Positions 13,334-13,393 of a stretch of 13,393 bases of DNA are shown one piece after another. The DNA is from an uncultured Bacilli bacterium (GTDB lineage: Bacteria > Bacillota_I > Bacilli_A > RF39 > UBA660): the NCBI GenBank assembly GCA_944363685.1, contig CALVUV010000026.1, forward strand, positions 1-13,393. The letters run 5' to 3'. A model generated the notes under the pieces. It made no database searches and was not told the DNA's origin. It saw only the letters and a list, made by a program, of their open reading frames with translations. Both the position numbers and the translations under genes were made by a program. Position 1 is the first letter of the stretch. The number at the start of each line of letters is the position of its first letter.

Positions 13334-13393
13334 ATGAGTTTAAAAGCAGGAATTATAGGACTACCTAATGTAGGTAAAAGTACATTATTTAAT
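13334..13393 (+). CDS. ychF: Redox-regulated/ribosome-associated ATPase YchF (partial, 5' end)
   Basis: Only the first 20 codons are in the window; the gene continues past the right edge. They read MSLKAGIIGLPNVGKST then LFN, the standard N-terminus of YchF, an Obg-family protein that prefers ATP and binds ribosomes. The P-loop is GLPNVGKST at 9-17. The ribosome site AAGAGGT (13321-13327) lies 6 bases before the ATG. It follows the transporter terminator with its own promoter, so it is outside the par operon although always linked to it in this group. Confidence 0.93.
   Translation, partial: MSLKAGIIGLPNVGKSTLFN

Noticed and set aside
1..13393. Mobile elements, CRISPR arrays, tRNAs, riboswitches, defence genes
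   Set aside because: Gaps between genes are at most about 160 bases and hold only promoters, terminators and short inverted repeats; no transposase, array-type repeats or cloverleaf were seen.

Overview
This window is a gene-dense, very AT-rich stretch of a bacterial chromosome, and every gene is on the + strand. Gene content and order (rpmH, rnpA, yidC, jag/khpB, mnmE, mnmG, rsmG, noc, parA, parB, mscS-type channel, DUF951 gene, then ychF) match the conserved block on one side of oriC in low-GC Firmicutes. A Noc/ParB pair, a lipoprotein-type YidC, strong AGGAGG ribosome sites and U-tailed hairpin terminators support a member of Bacilli or a close Mollicutes-like relative, possibly an uncultured gut lineage; I cannot place it more precisely. 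oriC and dnaA are expected just left of base 1, but no DnaA box is visible here. There are no mobile elements, CRISPR arrays, tRNAs or rRNAs, and no gene-free stretch above 300 bases.

Layout. (1) 104-2219: promoter, rpmH, a weak hairpin, rnpA, yidC, khpB and a terminator built over the khpB stop codon. These are for ribosome, RNase P and membrane insertion. (2) 2272-7391: a strong promoter, an unrecognised 261-residue coiled-coil protein, mnmE, an unrecognised 123-residue protein made of two copies of one motif, mnmG and rsmG. This is a tRNA/rRNA modification operon carrying two extra genes. (3) 7409-8921: noc with its own extended -10 promoter and its own terminator. (4) 8933-13279: promoter, parA, parB, a mechanosensitive channel starting at TTG, a small zinc-type DUF951 protein, an AbgT-family transporter and a terminator. 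(5) 13301-13393: a promoter and the first 20 codons of ychF.

The genes are mostly housekeeping. ParA and ParB segregate the origin. Noc spreads from its own sites to block division over the nucleoid. MnmE and MnmG together modify U34 of tRNAs, and RsmG methylates 16S rRNA.

The most unusual features are in otherwise standard genes or next to them. Noc lacks the N-terminal membrane helix known from Bacillus and has a linker of about 230 residues, Asn-rich and acidic, with a repeated IPPI...NPF motif. Two unknown genes flank mnmE, one of them an internal duplication. ParB departs from the usual parS-reading residues. No complete gene ends in TGA. I see no convincing new defence or mobile system.
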